This document shows positions 63,444 to 64,000 of a stretch of 64,000 nt of DNA, one piece after another; within the stretch, counting starts at the first letter, position 1; each line of letters opens with the position of its first letter. Under the pieces are notes generated by a model that was given only the letters and a program-made list of their open reading frames with translations, ran no database searches and was not told the DNA's origin. This stretch comes from Fibrobacterota bacterium (GTDB lineage Bacteria > Fibrobacterota > Chitinivibrionia > Chitinivibrionales > Chitinispirillaceae): NCBI GenBank assembly GCA_023412475.1, contig JAEYNR010000084.1, forward strand, positions 1 to 64,000, in the 5' to 3' direction. The translations under genes were made by a program, and so were the position numbers.

Positions 63444-63548
63444 TCCTCCGCAGCAGACTATTGCAAAGACAGGTCCATCCTCCTTCGTAGCAGACTACTT
63501 CGGAGGATTGGCAGGTCCACCGTCCGTAGCAGACTACTGCGAAGGACG
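63444..63548. repeat. Three-unit GTAGCAGACTAC repeat with palindromic arms
   Basis: Units TCCGCAGCAGACTATTGC, TTCGTAGCAGACTACTTCG and TCCGTAGCAGACTACTGCG, each flanked by GGAGGA/TCCTCC or GGACGG-type arms that pair with each other. It lies between the PRPP-synthetase start and the prmA end and overlaps the last codons of prmA (63534). Such short palindromic repeats are common in repeat-rich genomes of this group. Confidence 0.6.
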
Positions 63549-64000
63549 GGTAAAACTTCCACACCACCACTCGTTTTCTGTTTTCTGCTCAATAAGGTTG
63601 AAGTTAAAATCACTTGCACTGGTTATAGTTTCATCTCTTTCTTTGCTCAATATACCAGACCACACTAGAATACCTTCTTTTTTCAGTAGCTGGCTGATAC
63701 TGGAAAGAAGAGGTTCGGACTCTTTAATGATCATGTTCATAACTATTAAATCAAAGAGGGCTGAGGTTTTTAATCCCGACAGAGTACCAATTAAAAAATC
63801 GATTCTGCCACTAGGGGAATTGAGCCGGTGGTTCTCCGCCAGATTTTCCTGACAATCCTTATCGATTTCGACCCCTATGCAACTTGCAGCTTTGCACTTA
63901 TCTGCTACAAAGCAAAGAATTCCTGAGCCAGTTCCGATATCGAGTATTGATTTACCAGGGAGCCATTCTTTTTTGCTCAAAATTTCTCTGGCTGCAAGTC
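63534..64000 (-). CDS. prmA: PrmA-like methyltransferase, C-terminal part (5' end outside window)
   Basis: The frame runs in from the right edge, LAAREILSKKEWLPGKSILD on the first codons, so the in-frame ATG at 63980 is not the real start. SAM motif ILDIGTGSGILCFVA near the left of the visible part, then GVEIDKDCQENLAENHRLN, and LIVMNMIIKESEPLL in the place of the PrmA NI(L/V)A..L motif. PrmA trimethylates ribosomal protein L11. The NILANxL motif is divergent (MNMIIKE), so another PrmA-like enzyme is possible. The last residues (SFTRPSQ) come from the repeat. Confidence 0.65.
   Translation of the reverse strand, partial: LAAREILSKKEWLPGKSILDIGTGSGILCFVADKCKAASCIGVEIDKDCQENLAENHRLNSPSGRIDFLIGTLSGLKTSALFDLIVMNMIIKESEPLLSSISQLLKKEGILVWSGILSKERDETITSASDFNFNLIEQKTENEWWCGSFTRPSQ

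Noticed and set aside
63381..63852. Plus-strand ORFs reading SRLLRRTG repeats
   Set aside because: They are translations of the palindromic GTAGCAGACTAC repeat, antisense to prmA and prs.

Overview
This looks like a chromosomal window from a Gram-negative, motile, moderately AT-rich bacterium. Outer-membrane traits are plain: a TonB/ExbB/ExbD operon, a Wza-type export protein, a Wzz/tyrosine-kinase fusion, a PorV-like barrel and several lipoproteins. An orphan FliN and a FlgM-like protein point to flagella. Long AT-rich intergenic stretches carry a recurrent repeat, and gene content (MoxR-DUF58, FGE-type protein, DUF3450-TonB, tandem ThyX) fits the Fibrobacterota/Chitinivibrionia side of the FCB lineages. 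That placement is an inference with low confidence.

Layout. 1-4292: a giant cyclic beta-1,2-glucan synthase, cut by the window edge. 4293-6131: a gene desert with two decayed copies of an IS4-type transposase. 6132-11253: a small membrane protein, a PtsN-like IIA protein, then a minus-strand operon moxR - TPR - DUF58 - M20 hydrolase. 11750-16925: a small membrane protein, STAS, phosphomannose isomerase, a candidate structured RNA, small proteins, and a lipid- or periplasm-facing protein made of Sm-like repeats plus a formylglycine-generating-enzyme-like domain. 17071-20885: glnK and amt behind a clear sigma-54 promoter, next to a NifA-like sigma-54 activator and the remnant of a second copy of it. 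20985-27312: an exopolysaccharide operon (Wza-like, Wzz-BY-kinase, AsnB, deacetylase-like). 27572-35705: thyX, ahcY, a nitrilase-type amidase, PspC, CNNM/CBS, M23 peptidase, YjbQ, a PorV-like protein and fliN. 36112-41053: a six-gene TonB energising operon of the Vibrio TonB2/TtpC type. 41722-52503: GH20 hexosaminidase, YhcH, Nudix, a zinc-ribbon protein, HD-GYP, ADP-ribosylglycohydrolase, tRNA-Ser, then a glycogen-phosphorylase homologue with an altered active site coupled to PTS enzyme I. 52511-64000: folE, a secreted/membrane protein, aldo-keto reductase, rsmA, a barrel with two paralogous lipoproteins, coaX, nadC, a PRPP synthetase homologue and the C-terminal half of prmA.

The items most worth following up are: (1) a candidate structured RNA at 13570-13733 with a 13-bp closing stem and complementary hairpin loops; (2) the phosphorylase homologue that keeps the PLP lysine but has lost the catalytic histidine and other active-site residues, translationally coupled to ptsI; (3) a tandem ThyX whose signature motif is split between the two halves; (4) the amt-glnK locus with a P-II protein lacking the uridylylated tyrosine; (5) genes whose promoters sit so close to the start codon that the mRNAs should be leaderless. 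No CRISPR array, integrase, phage module or complete mobile element was seen, and no obvious defence system.
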